A DNA stretch of 64,000 nt from positions 6,262,001 through 6,326,000 of the forward strand of contig NZ_CP036287.1 in the NCBI RefSeq assembly GCF_007748095.1. Reading direction: 5' to 3'. The translations under genes and the position numbers were made by a program. The DNA is from Engelhardtia mirabilis (lineage in GTDB: Bacteria; Planctomycetota; UBA1135; GCA-002686595). Shown here piece after piece: positions 1-8,048 of this stretch (the stretch's first letter is position 1; every line of letters begins with the position of its first letter). The notes below the pieces were generated by a model that worked only from the letters and a program-made list of their open reading frames with translations, was not told the origin of the DNA and searched no databases.

Positions 1-769
1 CGTCCGCCACGAGCTTGGCGTCCTCGGCCCAACCGCCGGCCTCGCGCTGGAACACGTAGACCGCTCCGACACTGGACCCATCCGACGTGTCGGCGTATGG
101 GACGCCGACGACCGCCGTGTCGCCGTCCAAGGCGAGTGTTCGCCCGAACTGCAGGAGGTCGTTCGAGTCCGACGCCGTGAGCTTGGCCGTCTCCACCCAG
201 CTCGTGCCGCCGAACTCGAAGACGTAGACCGCCCCGGCGCGCTCGAAGCCGCTGTGGTCGTCCTCTTCAGCGCCCACGAGGATCGTGGCCCCGTCGACGG
301 CGACCGACCACCCGAAGAGGTCGCCCGCCGCCCCGTCGGCCGCGACCAGCTTCGCCTCCTGAACCCAGCTCCCGCCCGTTCGGCGAAAGACATAGGCGGC
401 TCCGACGTTGAGCGCCGCGCCCTGGTCAACGCGCGGCGCGCCGACGACCGCCACTTCGCCATCCAGGGCGACGTCGTAGGCGAAAGCGCCGCTGCTCGCT
501 GCGTCCGATGCGAAGAGAGCCGCTTCCTCGATCCAGACACCGTCTTGCTCGACGAAGATGAACGCCCGGCCAGCGTTCGTCGACGAACCCACGCTGGCGC
601 TCGAGTCGCCGATCAACGCGACCGGGCCGTCGAGCGCGAGGGCGCTGCCGAAGCCGCCTCCGGAAGCGGCTGTCGTGGGCAGCAGCTTGGCTACCTCGGT
701 GGCGTAGATGGGATCGTCGGACGGGAGCGCGAGCAGCGCGAGGGGCAGCGCGGCGAAATGGGTCCACAT
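1..769 (-). CDS. Secreted FG-GAP repeat (integrin-alpha-like beta-propeller) protein, 3' end outside window
   Basis: The frame is open from an ATG at 769 to the window edge, giving 256 residues without a stop. It begins with a short signal peptide (MWTHFAALPLALLALPS). Repeats of about 60 residues follow, of the form DGPVALIGDS / GAAYVFRRTGGSWVQEAKLVA / DLFGWSVAVDG / AILVGA, which is the FG-GAP pattern of planctomycete secreted propellers. Four repeats can be seen (the last ends in VYVFQREAGGW). It is expected to be exported, with a likely adhesive or surface role, but no ligand can be inferred. It resembles the FG-GAP protein at 17006-19753. The C-terminal end lies beyond position 1. Confidence 0.85.
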   Translation of the reverse strand, partial: MWTHFAALPLALLALPSDDPIYATEVAKLLPTTAASGGGFGSALALDGPVALIGDSSASVGSSTNAGRAFIFVEQDGVWIEEAALFASDAASSGAFAYDVALDGEVAVVGAPRVDQGAALNVGAAYVFRRTGGSWVQEAKLVAADGAAGDLFGWSVAVDGATILVGAEEDDHSGFERAGAVYVFEFGGTSWVETAKLTASDSNDLLQFGRTLALDGDTAVVGVPYADTSDGSSVGAVYVFQREAGGWAEDAKLVAD

Positions 770-900
770 GTTGGCGAGACTACCCACACGGACGGCCAGG
801 ATGCGAGCCTGCGGGTCATGGGTCGAGGAGCGACTGCGCCCGGTCGTGATGGGCCCACTCGTCGAATCGAGAGAACTGGGCGAGCCCTGTCGTGGCCGAC

Positions 901-2445
901 TCATCCAGTGGCGACGTCGGGCAACATGGGGCGACCCCCGCAGCCGTGCCGATCGAGGTACTCGGTTGTCGCCAGCTCCGGCGCGAGCGCCACGTCTGGA
1001 GTGAGCAGGACGGACCCGTCAACCCGTTGGCCGGCCCATCGCAGCGAGTCCCGGTAGATGTGCGCGCTCGCCATCGCGTCCATCAGGCTTGCTCGCGCCG
1101 TGCGGTACTTGGCGTCGTAGACGCCGAACCGGAGATCGCGGCCGTCGGCCTCGTCGACGACCACGATGTCCGGGATCCGCGACTTCGAGATCGACCAGGG
1201 CCCCGCCTCGCACCCCGAAGGGAGGCTCGGGAACCTGGGCTGCAGGAGGATGGTGAGCCGGCGGCCATTGGCTTCGCCGCTCCAAGCGGCGTCGGCGTTC
1301 ACGTGCAGGTCGCGGGGCACGCTCCGGGTCCAGGCCAGCTCGGCGTGCTCGTCCCGTAGCTCCCGAGCCATCCGCACGAAGCACCATCGCTCGTACACCT
1401 CCCACGTCGGGCTCAGCCAGTGCCGCTCGGCGTTGCGCTCGCCGCCGATGCCGCGGCGCAGGGCGCGCCACCCACAGCTCCACGCCCGCGCGTAGGCCGG
1501 GTCGGCGTCGACGGCGACCAGGCCCGCCGACGTCACCTCGTGGCGGCGGACGGACGGAAACGGCTGGCGACGCAGGCGGCGGGTCAGCTCGCGCTCGACG
1601 CCGACGAGCACGCGCCGACGCTCGGGCCAGCGCTTGGCGAGGGCGCTGCGAGTCGCGCTCTCCTCGTCGTCGGCCAGCGCGAGGCGCTCCAGGACCCGCA
1701 GAAGCGACCGCGTCCGCGCCAGGGCCGCCGCGGCGAGGGCGGCGAGCGCGCGGTTGGCGGCGCTGTCCAGGCTCTCGGTGACGCGGGGGACGTCGAACCG
1801 CGGCTCGGCACCCGTCGGCGCCTCGAGGCCCGGGCGCAGCAGCGCCAGCGTCGCGGGGTTCCGTAGCGCCGTGCGCGCCGTCCCGCGATCCACGCGGCGC
1901 ACCCGGTGCGCCGGCCGGTCCTCGCGCTCGGCCACGAGGCGGGCGCGCGGGCGCCGTACCACCTCGTCGAGCGCGCGCAGGAACGCCGGCGCGTTGCGGC
2001 GCAGGCGCTCGAACTCGATCCAGGGGTTCTGCGCCGCGTCGAGGCGCCCGACGCGGGTGGTGGCGGGCTCGACGCCGAGGACGAGCGCGGGGTCCTCGGC
2101 CCACAGCTCGTCGACCATGGCGTCGAAGACCTCGCGGCCCGCCTTGCGCGGGTCGGGCGAGACGTCGAGGCGAAAGCGCGCGACGGCGCGATCGCCGATT
2201 CGGGCCTCGGCGGCGACCTCGCCGGCGTAGAAGCCCGGGAGCCAGCGCCACGCGCGCTCACCGAGGCGGGCGTTCGGCGCGGGCTCCAGGGGCTCGTCGT
2301 CGACGACGACGGCGTCGACGGTGCCGGTCGGATCGACGAGTTCGTAGCGGCCGATCTCGCGGAAGCCGCCGGTGACCTCGGGCGCGGGGACGACGCGCTC
2401 CGGCGCGCCCTCCGGATTGCCGGACGTCGTGCGCACCCGCAGCAC
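901..2445 (-). CDS. DUF2357/PD-(D/E)XK_7 family nuclease (McrC-like)
   Basis: 514 residues, GTG start with no clear Shine-Dalgarno. The C-terminal third shows the PD-(D/E)XK core of the PDDEXK_7 (DUF524) family: WEVYERWC at 348-355, IPDIVV with D426, and YDAKYR with D444-x-K446, followed by a helix MDAMASAHIYRD (about 455-466) typical of the family. The N-terminal part matches the DUF2357 layout (beta-rich, with LxPGFYAGEV around 69-77). Known relatives usually pair with an McrB-type AAA+ NTPase as modified-DNA restriction systems. No such partner is present; the gene upstream on the same strand is the HEPN-like 811-aa protein, 186 bp away. Function as a DNA nuclease is inferred from the motif. 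Confidence 0.8.
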   Translation of the reverse strand: MLRVRTTSGNPEGAPERVVPAPEVTGGFREIGRYELVDPTGTVDAVVVDDEPLEPAPNARLGERAWRWLPGFYAGEVAAEARIGDRAVARFRLDVSPDPRKAGREVFDAMVDELWAEDPALVLGVEPATTRVGRLDAAQNPWIEFERLRRNAPAFLRALDEVVRRPRARLVAEREDRPAHRVRRVDRGTARTALRNPATLALLRPGLEAPTGAEPRFDVPRVTESLDSAANRALAALAAAALARTRSLLRVLERLALADDEESATRSALAKRWPERRRVLVGVERELTRRLRRQPFPSVRRHEVTSAGLVAVDADPAYARAWSCGWRALRRGIGGERNAERHWLSPTWEVYERWCFVRMARELRDEHAELAWTRSVPRDLHVNADAAWSGEANGRRLTILLQPRFPSLPSGCEAGPWSISKSRIPDIVVVDEADGRDLRFGVYDAKYRTARASLMDAMASAHIYRDSLRWAGQRVDGSVLLTPDVALAPELATTEYLDRHGCGGRPMLPDVATG

Positions 2446-2631
2446 GGTCGCGACTGGGCGCGGCGGCTGATTCGTAGTCCCGGCAGCGGCAACGCTCGGA
2501 TCGTGAGGCAGGGACTCGCCGGCCAGATGGACCCGTCCGGTGGAGTGCGAGTTTGCAACACTCGCGCCCTACTCGCTCGTAACGCCGCTCGAGCTCTCTC
2601 GTGACAGTCGTCGGTCAGCTCAAGCCGATGC

Positions 2632-5067
2632 CTAGGTTGCCTGCTCTGATCCCCCGTGCACCGTGGAACCAGCGCGAATCAGCGACTCCATCGACTGCAC
2701 CGCGTCGGTTCTTCCAGACCAATCAGCCGGAGCGGAAAGGGCGGCGAGCCGGTCGGCGATACGTCGAGAAAGTACAGGATCCTCGGTCGCCGCTCGGGTC
2801 AATCGTTCGACAGCTTTGGCCGAGTCCCGAAGGAACCGCTTGGGTGAAAAGAGGAGAAAGTGAGCCGGCACCCTTACGCGGCGGCCCTCCGCCGCCCACG
2901 ACCAGTAGGCGCCGCTGACCCGACGCAGGTGCTCGACGGTCAGCCCCTCGAAGTCGAAGTCGAGTGCTCGGTTCTCGGAGTCGATCAAGCAATAGCTCAG
3001 AACCAACGGTCCGGCGACCGAGGCCACGTCGTGCTCCTCGATCGTGACGTTCCTGGGCCCAAAGAGGTGAAACGCTGGGTAACGGAACATGGCGCCCAAG
3101 ACCTGCGCGTAGGCCGCGTACCGCAGGTCGAACCAGGTGGCTAGGAACGCTTCACGGAGCTGCTGCAGATTCTGGTCATCGGTCTTCTCCACCTCCGAAT
3201 CGGCAGTGAGCTGGCAGAGGTGATCGAGGCACGCGAAGCCGATCCTGACCGGGATCATGCTCCAGTGGGTGCCGATGGACTCGTTGACCAACGGCGCAGC
3301 GGACAACGGCAACAACCGTCGCCCGACCTCGTCGAGGTGAACCCGAAGCCCTTCCAAGTGTTCGATTGCCGAGGGGTCCGCTCTATCCCGACCGCGTTTC
3401 CGCCGTGGATGGGGGATCAGTGCGAGGATCTTGTTGGTGACTCTCGAAGCTGCCGTGGCGCCCGGGGGAACGTGATCGGCTCGGACCTCTCCCGCGGCCT
3501 CGCTCGACAGGCTTCGCGGGAGCCAACTCCATGCAGGGACGTTGTCGTCGATCGCTCGCCGTAGGGCGACGGCCGAAGACGGCTCGAGGTTGTCGATCAA
3601 CTCCTCCAGGGTGGGGCGCGCGATCAGCCGAAGGATCGACTCGTACACCTCGAGCTGCTGCCGAGGGGTGAGAGGTCGGCCGCTAGGGTGACGCTCGGTC
3701 GCGCCTATCGACATGACCGCGACCCTTGCCTCGAGAGGCGGCGTGTCTACCTCTCGGGGCTCGGCGTGCAGCTCGTCGAGCGTCTTCGGAGCCAACTGCG
3801 TGCCGAGCGTGACGGCCCGAGGCTCCGCTACCTCCTGCCAGGCCTTGTTGAAGTGCTCGAGACGGTCAGGCTCCTCTATCACCTCTGCCATCGCGATCGC
3901 CGCGGCCTTGGCCTCGACGAGCAGGACTCGGAAGTTGACCTCGATCTCCTGCTGATGTTCAACTTGCTCGCGACAGCGCACAGCTTCGGGCTCGGAGTCA
4001 CTCCAAGTCGGCACAACAGTCACGACCCTGTCCCGTCCGTCGAGCGAGGATTGCCCCGCATGAAACGTAGCTCGTCGCGTGCCCAGCCCGTGGGCAATCG
4101 GGTTGCGGCAAGCGCGATACAGCGCCAAGGCAAATGGCCGGAGCTCCTGCAGGTAGAACTTGAAGGTCCTCATGCCGGCGCCCTGCTGCGTCGCCGTACC
4201 AGAATCGAGCGCACCCAAGTACTCGATCGCGGCAAAAGCCGACCGCGCGCCGTGCTCGGCTGGATCGACCAGCCGGCTCGCGGGCGAAGCTGCAGCCAGG
4301 TCCAAGATCCGGATCTCGGACTCGATCGACGCGGCCACGCCTTCGAGGTGCAATCGTGCCTCGGAAGGAGAGAGCGCTCGCCGAGGCTGGCCCGCGACCC
4401 CCGGGAGGTGCGCGAGGGCTATGCCAGGGTGCGGCCGCATCTCCAGCGGGCGCTCGCGCTGTCGAGTCGCCTCTTGGCGCTCAGCCGCGAGCGATTTGAA
4501 GGCCATGCGCGCGTCGGCCGCCGCCGCCGTCATCCACGATGGGAGGCCGACCTCCTCGATGATCGTGGGCAGGTCAGGCCAGTCTGGCTGTAGGTAGATC
4601 CACGCCGCTGTCCTAGCGATCTTCAGGTGGACTTCGCTAGGGTCCTCGAGAAAGCACTTCGCATACTCGTAGAGATCAATCTTGAGATCTGCGTCTCGGA
4701 ACCAATCGGGCCACTCGCCAGTTCGCTCTTTGATCTCACGACACGCTTGAAGTCGCGCACTATCTTCGATGAATCCGCGGACGAGGCTGAGCGCGCCGCT
4801 CACGTCGTCGGGAGGCCGATATCCGTCCCATCGATTCTCCATGTCGTGTGGGACCGAGGGGTCAAGCAGTCGCTTGCACCAGCACATCACGGTAGCCGGA
4901 TCGGTCAGGCCGTTGATCGACGGCCGCATGGGCATTGACTGAGGGGTCGGCGCGGCCTGACGCCTGCGGGGCTTGCCCGTCTGCTTCGACGCGCCCTGTC
5001 CTCGCTGCTTGCGATTCTTCTTCGGTCGCTCCTTGCCACGTGATTGGCCGCTCCGCTTCTTCTTCAT
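2632..5067 (-). CDS. Unrecognised 811-aa protein with HEPN-like RNPIAHG motif
   Basis: 811 residues from an ATG at 5067. The N-terminus is strongly basic and disordered (residues 2-38 rich in K/R/Q/G), then mostly alpha-helical with no transmembrane segment. The only motif I can name is RNPIAHG at 321-327, which fits the R-x(4-6)-H signature of HEPN ribonucleases; it sits in a helical stretch (FALALYRACRNPIAHG), as HEPN motifs do. No SEC-C zinc motif, ATPase or nuclease core was seen. It lies upstream of the PDDEXK_7 nuclease in the same direction (186 bp gap), so the two may be co-expressed. A hexamer TAATCT ends 7 nt before the ATG and could give a leaderless mRNA. Function unknown; toxin or defence effector is a hypothesis. 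Confidence 0.75.
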   Translation of the reverse strand: MKKKRSGQSRGKERPKKNRKQRGQGASKQTGKPRRRQAAPTPQSMPMRPSINGLTDPATVMCWCKRLLDPSVPHDMENRWDGYRPPDDVSGALSLVRGFIEDSARLQACREIKERTGEWPDWFRDADLKIDLYEYAKCFLEDPSEVHLKIARTAAWIYLQPDWPDLPTIIEEVGLPSWMTAAAADARMAFKSLAAERQEATRQRERPLEMRPHPGIALAHLPGVAGQPRRALSPSEARLHLEGVAASIESEIRILDLAAASPASRLVDPAEHGARSAFAAIEYLGALDSGTATQQGAGMRTFKFYLQELRPFALALYRACRNPIAHGLGTRRATFHAGQSSLDGRDRVVTVVPTWSDSEPEAVRCREQVEHQQEIEVNFRVLLVEAKAAAIAMAEVIEEPDRLEHFNKAWQEVAEPRAVTLGTQLAPKTLDELHAEPREVDTPPLEARVAVMSIGATERHPSGRPLTPRQQLEVYESILRLIARPTLEELIDNLEPSSAVALRRAIDDNVPAWSWLPRSLSSEAAGEVRADHVPPGATAASRVTNKILALIPHPRRKRGRDRADPSAIEHLEGLRVHLDEVGRRLLPLSAAPLVNESIGTHWSMIPVRIGFACLDHLCQLTADSEVEKTDDQNLQQLREAFLATWFDLRYAAYAQVLGAMFRYPAFHLFGPRNVTIEEHDVASVAGPLVLSYCLIDSENRALDFDFEGLTVEHLRRVSGAYWSWAAEGRRVRVPAHFLLFSPKRFLRDSAKAVERLTRAATEDPVLSRRIADRLAALSAPADWSGRTDAVQSMESLIRAGSTVHGGSEQAT

Positions 5068-5074
5068 GATCGAT

Positions 5075-5080
5075 AGATTA
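5075..5080 (-). promoter_or_regulatory. Possible -10 hexamer (TAATCT) for a leaderless transcript
   Basis: On the minus strand TAATCT lies 7 nt upstream of the ATG at 5067, and there is no Shine-Dalgarno sequence in between. A start of transcription about 7 nt after the hexamer would fall on the start codon. No convincing -35 was seen, so this stays tentative. Confidence 0.25.
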
Positions 5081-5199
5081 GCCGTCGACGATCACAACGG
5101 AACTCGACTCCAAGATTTGGCGCGGGCCCGCACGGCAACCCTCGGTCTCACAGGCGAGCATCCGGCAGCAGCCCTCGAGCCCCTTGCTCCCCCGAGTCG

Positions 5200-5716
5200 A
5201 TGCCGATCCACCACGCCATCTGGAAGACCGGCGACATGCCCACCCCTCTTCTCCCGCGCTCGCCTGGCCACCGAGCTGGACCTTGAGCGGATGATGGAGC
5301 AAGCGCCGGCGATCCTGTCCGGCGAGTGGATGCTCACCGACCGCCAGGTCCGGAACGAGCACGGCGAGTTCATCGACCTCCTCGCCGTCGCGCCCGACGG
5401 CTCGCTCGTCGTGATCGAAATCAAGCGCGAATAGACGCCCCGCGAAGTTCTCGCCCAGGCGCTCGTCTACGCGACCTCGATCGATAGGCTCGTCGCGACC
5501 GACGTCATCCGGATCTACCGCGCATACACCGACGGCCGCAGCCTGAGCGAGGACTTTCACGCCCGCTTCGGTGCGCCCCTCGATGAGGACACGCTCGGTG
5601 ACACTCACCAGATCGTCATCGTGGCCGCCGAGCTCGACCCCGACACGGAGCGCATCGTCGACTACGTCGCTTACCGCGGCATCACGATCAACGTCGTGCT
5701 GTTCCAGGTCTTCCGC
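5200..5716 (+). pseudogene. Decayed DUF91/NucS-like endonuclease gene (frameshift, in-frame stop, 3' truncation)
   Basis: Translation starts MPIHHAIWKTGDMPTPLLP at 5200, but the match to the family continues in another frame (RLATELDLERMMEQAPAIL...) from about 5255, so a frameshift lies near 5250-5260. The nuclease core FIDLLAVAPDGSLVVIEIKRE (with D and ExK) ends in a TAG at 5432-5434. The same frame then continues with family-like sequence (TPREVLAQALVYATSIDRL, later HQIVIVAAELDPDTERIV and INVVLFQVF). Similarity stops abruptly at about 5716, where the 5' fragment of a convergent gene begins. Relatives are intact single-chain PD-(D/E)XK proteins of about 300-350 residues. Three independent lesions make this a clear relic. 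Confidence 0.8.
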
Positions 5717-6004
5717 CACGTGTGGCTGGACGCTCCACTCCGCGAACCACTCGCGCCAGCCCTCGTCGTCCAACGCCGCGGCCGGAAAGCCGAATGCGTG
5801 CCGACTCAACGGGACGGGATGGTCGATCCACAGCCGCCGATGCAGCTCTAGGTCGGCGCGGCCCTCACGATCGGCGGCGAGCCAATCGGCGACTAACTGC
5901 TCGAAGTCCGGATACCACGGCAGGCGCTCGGCGAAGACCTCGGGCTCGGCGAGCAACTCGTCACACGCGGCTCGCAGGCCGGCATCGGTCGACAGGTCGG
6001 GCAT
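5717..6004 (-). pseudogene. 5' fragment of an unrecognised gene downstream of fic
   Basis: Starts at an ATG (6004) after a good Shine-Dalgarno (AAGGAG), 27 bp after the stop codon of the Fic gene. About 95 residues look like real protein: MPDLSTDAGLRAACDELLAEP, then WYPDFEQLVADWLAADREGR, and DDEGWREWFAEW near the end. Beyond about 5717 the reading frame stays open down to 5078, but that part is the antisense of the nuclease relic, so the true 3' end is lost. The fragment is acidic and helical, with no recognised domain. It may once have been a partner of Fic in the same operon. The junction position is an estimate. Confidence 0.5.
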
Positions 6005-6031
6005 TGGCTCTCCTTCTCGAACCGGCCTCGG

Positions 6032-7120
6032 CTAAAGATCATCACTCGTCAACAGCTTCAGGTACCGCGGAAACACGAACAGCTTCTCGCGCCCGTGCAC
6101 CTCCTCGCGCAGGATCCCGATTGTCGCGAGCTCGCGCAACCACTTCGAAGCCGTCTGGCGCACGACTTCGCAGCGTTCCGTGACGTCGCCGATCCGACAG
6201 TAGGGCCGTTCGAATAGCAGTTGGACGAGTTCGTGGCTGTAGAGCTTCGGTGCCGCCTCGCGAAGCTCCGCGGCCGTCTGGCCCATCAGGAGCTCGATCG
6301 CCTCGACCCTCGCCAGGGTCCACCTCGACGTCTGAGCGATCCCGTCCAGCACGTACAGGATCCACGGCTCCCAAGCGTCGTCGCTAGTGACCGCGCGCAG
6401 GCTGCAGTAGTACTCATCGCGGTGCGCGATGATGTACCGGCTCAGATAGACGATCGGCAGGGGGAGGAGGCCCGCCTGGACGAGGAACAGGCTGTTCAGG
6501 ATCCGACCGGTCCGCCCGTTGCCGTCGATGAAGGGGTGGATCGCCTCGAACTGGTAGTGGGCGACCGCGAGGCGGACGAGCGGGTCCGGCTCCTGCTCTT
6601 CGTTGACGAAGCGCTCCCAGTTGGCGACGAGCTGTCGCAGGTGCCCTTCGCCGCTCGGTGGCGTGTACACGACCTCGCCGGTCTGGGCGTTCCTCAGGGT
6701 CGTGCCGGGGACCGACCGTACGGTCATGTCGATGCCGCGGAGCCGGGTGCAGATGCGCTCGGCGAGGCCGGTGGTGATCGGTCGCCGCTCCAGGTCGCCG
6801 AAGGCCTCGAGCAGGGCCTGCGCGTAGCGACGCGCCTCCTTCGTCGCGGGGTCGCCGGCGACGTCGCTCGCGACCTCCCGGAACAGCGCGTCCGTGGTCG
6901 TGACGATGTTCTCGATCGCTGAGCTGGCTTGGGCCTCGAGCAGGGGCATCGTCCGGATCAGGATCTCTGGGCTCGGGAGACGGCCGGCGGCCTGGCCGAC
7001 CTCGGCGAGGGCACGACTGGCGTCGATGCACCGCTTGAGGACCGCCTTGGTCTCGAGTTCGCCCGGGGGGGGCAGTAGGGGGAGCTCGTCGTAGGGGCGG
7101 GTCGGATCCCAGGGAGACAT
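6032..7120 (-). CDS. Fic family protein (AMPylase) with N-terminal inhibitory helix and C-terminal winged helix
   Basis: 362 residues. The Fic active-site loop HPFIDGNGRTGR is at 195-206 and is complete: H195 as general base, D199, and the GNGRTGR anion-binding stretch. An inhibitory motif of the (S/T)xxxE(G/N) type, SSAIEN, is at 66-71, placing it among Fic proteins inhibited in cis from the N-terminal side (class II, SoFic-like). The last 80 residues contain a predicted winged helix (RIGDVTERCEVVRQTASKWL). Known members transfer AMP from ATP to hydroxyl side chains of target proteins. Because inhibition is built in, no separate antitoxin is required. Convergent to nothing; the next gene downstream on the same strand is a truncated fragment. 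Confidence 0.9.
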   Translation of the reverse strand: MSPWDPTRPYDELPLLPPPGELETKAVLKRCIDASRALAEVGQAAGRLPSPEILIRTMPLLEAQASSAIENIVTTTDALFREVASDVAGDPATKEARRYAQALLEAFGDLERRPITTGLAERICTRLRGIDMTVRSVPGTTLRNAQTGEVVYTPPSGEGHLRQLVANWERFVNEEQEPDPLVRLAVAHYQFEAIHPFIDGNGRTGRILNSLFLVQAGLLPLPIVYLSRYIIAHRDEYYCSLRAVTSDDAWEPWILYVLDGIAQTSRWTLARVEAIELLMGQTAAELREAAPKLYSHELVQLLFERPYCRIGDVTERCEVVRQTASKWLRELATIGILREEVHGREKLFVFPRYLKLLTSDDL

Positions 7121-7304
7121 GGCGGGTTGGGGGTCGGAGCCGGGCGGCCTCAGGACGTGTTAGCCCGAGTGACAGGTCGGCCAAACGCGTCAAGAACCGA
7201 GGCGGAAGTTACCACGTCCTAGCAAGTACCAGGCAGCACGCTCCGACAGGACGCGGGCCCGGGAACGGCCGGCAGGCCGAATCGTGCCGGCTGCTTCAGG
7301 CCCA

Positions 7305-7853
7305 ATGGGTGGTGTCTACGCGTTTCGCGAATCCCGCAACCTCCTGTCTTTGAAGCCCTTGGACATTGTCACGGCGCTCTACCTGGCCGGCCAGGAGCTC
7401 GCGACCGCCCTCGAGCTCAGCCTCTCGGAAACCAAGGCGTCAGTCGACCGAGGCGTCGCGGCCGGGATCCTGGGACCTGGGGTGCAACCGAAGGCCAAGC
7501 CGTCCGTCATTCGGGGGGCGCTGCTCGAGTTCCTGACCCATGGGGCTCGGTACGCCTACTTCGTCTCGCCGGGTCGGGTCGGCCGAGGGTTGCCCACCGG
7601 TCGCAGCGCCCCGCCACTCTCCGACCTGGACCAGCCGGGCTCCGACCCGCCCCTGGTCTGGGCCGACCCCGATGGCGAGGTCCGAGGACAGGTGATCGAG
7701 CCGCTCTATCGCACGGTCCCGGCGATCGCGCGCAAGGACCCGGCCATGTACGAACTGCTCGCCCTCGTCGATGGCGTTCGGTGTGGCGCGACGCGCGAAC
7801 GGGGACTCGCCGTCGCGGAGCTCGAGCGCAGGCGCCTTCATGATCCGAACTGA
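7305..7853 (+). CDS. Conserved helix-turn-helix-like regulator upstream of a nucleotidyltransferase remnant
   Basis: 182 residues from ATG 7305 (a GTG at 7284 would add seven residues, but ATG fits family starts and has AGG about 5 nt upstream). Residues 13-55 (SLKPLDIVTALYLAG, then LELSLSETKASVDRGVAAGIL) look like a winged helix. The rest contains a conserved block of this hypothetical family: ALLEFLTHGARYAYFVSP, later GLPTGRSAPPL, VWADPDGEVRGQVIEPLY, and DPAMYELLALVDGVRCGATRERGLA. Family members often precede a nucleotidyltransferase gene, and here a remnant of such a start overlaps the 3' end. It is divergent from the Fic gene, sharing a 184-bp upstream region. DNA-binding regulator or antitoxin is inferred. 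Confidence 0.65.
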   Translation: MGGVYAFRESRNLLSLKPLDIVTALYLAGQELATALELSLSETKASVDRGVAAGILGPGVQPKAKPSVIRGALLEFLTHGARYAYFVSPGRVGRGLPTGRSAPPLSDLDQPGSDPPLVWADPDGEVRGQVIEPLYRTVPAIARKDPAMYELLALVDGVRCGATRERGLAVAELERRRLHDPN

Positions 7854-7865
7854 TGATCCGAACCC
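7840..7865. repeat. 13-bp near-perfect tandem duplication
   Basis: ATGATCCGAACTG at 7840-7852 is followed directly by ATGATCCGAACCC at 7853-7865 (11 of 13 bases identical). It spans the stop codon of the regulator and moves the start context of the downstream remnant into another frame. Confidence 0.75.
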
Positions 7866-7935
7866 CGCGCGGCTCGAGGCGGCCGCCGCTCGGCTCGCGA
7901 GGCTGGTCGGCCATCAGGCCTTCGCCGTGGAGGTC
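7840..7935 (+). pseudogene. Possible 5' remnant of a nucleotidyltransferase gene
   Basis: An ATG at 7840 lies inside the end of the preceding gene (14-bp overlap) and starts MIRTDDPNPARLEAAAARLARL, which resembles the first helix of nucleotidyltransferases that follow this regulator family. Family resemblance ends after about 32 residues, before the GG and DxD catalytic motifs would be expected. The frame then continues without sense across the opposite-strand gene. Evidence is weak because only the first helix is seen. Confidence 0.3.
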
Positions 7936-8048
7936 CGCGACTACTGCGCGCGCGGGCCCCGCGCAGGCAACTGTCACGCGCTGCACGTGTGTCACGCAGA
8001 CAGTCGCACGCGGCCAATGAGGCCCACTGAACAGGAACCCTCAGCTCG

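Noticed and set aside
254..1057. Plus-strand open frame of 267 codons over the FG-GAP gene
   Set aside because: It is the antisense of the minus-strand FG-GAP gene; the product is arginine-rich with no domain, while the opposite strand has clear repeats and a signal peptide.
5078..5716. Continuation of the minus-strand frame after fic as a single 308-aa protein
   Set aside because: Beyond about 5717 it is the antisense of a recognisable nuclease relic, so only the first 95 codons are credible.
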